Source: Streptosporangiaceae bacterium (GTDB lineage Bacteria; Actinomycetota; Actinomycetes; Streptosporangiales; Streptosporangiaceae). Taken from it: 20,365 nt of DNA. This document shows positions 19,558 to 20,365 of this stretch, piece after piece (the stretch's first letter is position 1; each line of letters opens with the position of its first letter). Below the pieces are notes generated by a model. It was not told where the DNA came from and made no database searches. It was given only the letters and a program-made list of their open reading frames with translations. A program made the position numbers and the translations under genes. Location: contig JASHOI010000069.1 of NCBI GenBank assembly GCA_030041195.1, forward strand, positions 1 to 20,365, in the 5' to 3' direction.

Positions 19558-20365
19558 TCAGCCGCCGCCGGCCGATTCGAAGGCGCGGCCGACCGTGGTG
19601 GCCACCGGGCCGGTGCTGAACAGGCCCATGCTGCCGTCGGTCGCCGTGGCCTGCAGCCCGAACCAGGCGTAGCGGTGCACGAACGGCAGGCTCTGCAGCA
19701 TCGCGGTCGCGGCGGTGAGGAACGCGGCCTGCTGCTGCTCCGTTGGGGTGGCCGGGGAGCCGCCGAAGTTGGCCAGGGCGAACTCGGTCAGCCAGATCGG
19801 CAGGCGGTAGCGCGCGTACACGGCCTGGAGGTAGCTCTGCAGCTGGCTGACGGCTGCGCCGGTTGCGAAGTCGGATCCATACCAGTGCAGCGTGATGAAG
19901 TTGACCCGGTAGCCGCGGGCGGCGGCGCCGGACATGAACTGATCCAGCCAGCCACCGGGCGTGGCGCCGTCATCGGCGACCGCCGGGCTGCCGAGCTGCA
20001 TGCCGGTCGCCATCAGCTGCGGCCACAGGCTGAGGGCCTGCGCGGGTGTCATGTTCGACTGGCTGGCCATGTCCGGCTCGTTGAAGCCGAGCAGGTACTG
20101 GCCTTCCTGCTTGACCTGGCTGAGCGTGCTGGAGGTCACGTCGGCTGCGCCCCAGATCATCGGCACGAACTGCACGCCGGGAGGCCCGGCCACGCCGGGC
20201 GTGGCCGACCAGGTGTAGTACCAGGACGCCCCCGACTCGCTCAGGGCCTGGGTGGCGCCGGTGAAGGCCCACGCGCCGACGCCCTTCTCGGCGCCGGTCA
20301 CCGCGGGAGCCGGGGCCGGGTGCGTGGCCGAAGGCGCGGGACGCGGCGAAGCCGCCGGCGCCGGC
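19558..20365 (-). CDS. GH128-like (Glyco_hydro_cc) beta-1,3-glucanase, N-terminus outside window
   Basis: The frame runs off the right edge, so the N-terminus (probably a signal peptide) is missing; the visible upstream end is a Pro/Ala-rich linker of about 20 residues, typical of secreted actinobacterial enzymes. The catalytic domain begins GVGAWAF and continues SWYYTWSATPG, VQFVPMIWG, LLGFNEPDMAS (acid/base Glu), MTPAQALSLWPQLM, LGSPAVADDGATPGGWLDQFM, VNFITLHWYG, LQAVYARYRLPIWLTEFAL (nucleophile Glu) and VHRYAWFG. This order matches GH128/Glyco_hydro_cc endo-beta-1,3-glucanases, which cut fungal or plant beta-glucan outside the cell. The GTG at 20301 is internal to the longer frame and should not be taken as the start. 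Confidence 0.87.
   Translation of the reverse strand, partial: PAPAASPRPAPSATHPAPAPAVTGAEKGVGAWAFTGATQALSESGASWYYTWSATPGVAGPPGVQFVPMIWGAADVTSSTLSQVKQEGQYLLGFNEPDMASQSNMTPAQALSLWPQLMATGMQLGSPAVADDGATPGGWLDQFMSGAAARGYRVNFITLHWYGSDFATGAAVSQLQSYLQAVYARYRLPIWLTEFALANFGGSPATPTEQQQAAFLTAATAMLQSLPFVHRYAWFGLQATATDGSMGLFSTGPVATTVGRAFESAGGG

Noticed and set aside
1..20365. CRISPR arrays, tRNA/rRNA genes, phage or toxin-antitoxin modules
   Set aside because: No regularly spaced repeats, no tRNA-like cloverleaf and no recognisable toxin, antitoxin or phage protein was found on either strand.

Overview
The window is very GC-rich, gene-dense chromosomal DNA. Coding regions show strong G/C bias at third codon positions, and GTG/TTG starts are common. 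The gene content points to a high-GC actinobacterium, probably a filamentous soil type (Streptosporangiales or Streptomycetales-like): a DUF574 SAM methyltransferase, a DUF664-type DinB protein, a DrrAB/MerR efflux operon, a trans-aconitate methyltransferase with a TamR-like operator, and a GH128 glucanase. I cannot name a genus. I see no tRNA, rRNA, CRISPR array, intact insertion sequence or phage gene.

Layout. 1-2428: 3' part of a PYROXD2/phytoene-dehydrogenase-like flavoenzyme, translationally coupled to a Rieske oxygenase alpha subunit, followed by a U-tract terminator. 2660-5516: a small aromatic-rich protein convergent with tam, then a DUF574 methyltransferase, a PPC/DUF296 protein and a two-helix membrane protein. 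Recognisable promoters and palindromic operators lie in front of tam and of the membrane protein gene. 5780-7814: a VOC protein under a tam-like palindrome, a Dabb protein, a DinB/DUF664 protein and a secreted double peptidoglycan-binding protein with a clear promoter. 7922-10482: a self-contained efflux operon (operator, DrrA-like ATPase, DrrB-like permease, MerR regulator). 10637-10689: a 53-nt imperfect palindrome. 10705-12967: GNAT and a methyltransferase starting back to back, then a proline-iminopeptidase-like hydrolase. 12978-14957: a frameshifted TPR-like gene, an F420/NADP-reductase-like protein and a duplicated PRC-barrel protein. 14978-17316: a small hypothetical protein, a methyltransferase and an MBL-fold hydrolase. 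17141-19440: small hypothetical genes, a membrane GAF protein and a NUDIX hydrolase. 19463-19553: a relic of an alpha/beta hydrolase. 19558-20365: a secreted GH128-like glucanase running off the right edge.

The window reads as an accessory, regulator-poor mosaic of single genes and two-gene units, most with their own promoters. Two themes recur. First, several genes lack a Shine-Dalgarno sequence and instead have a -10-like hexamer 6-7 nt before the start codon, which suggests leaderless mRNAs. Second, tam and the VOC gene share a near-identical CTTGAYGTCAAG-type palindrome placed over their predicted transcription starts, which suggests one MarR/TamR-like regulator acting on both from outside the window. 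I found no clear new defence or biosynthetic system. The best leads are the shared operator, the intergenic palindromes and the decayed genes.
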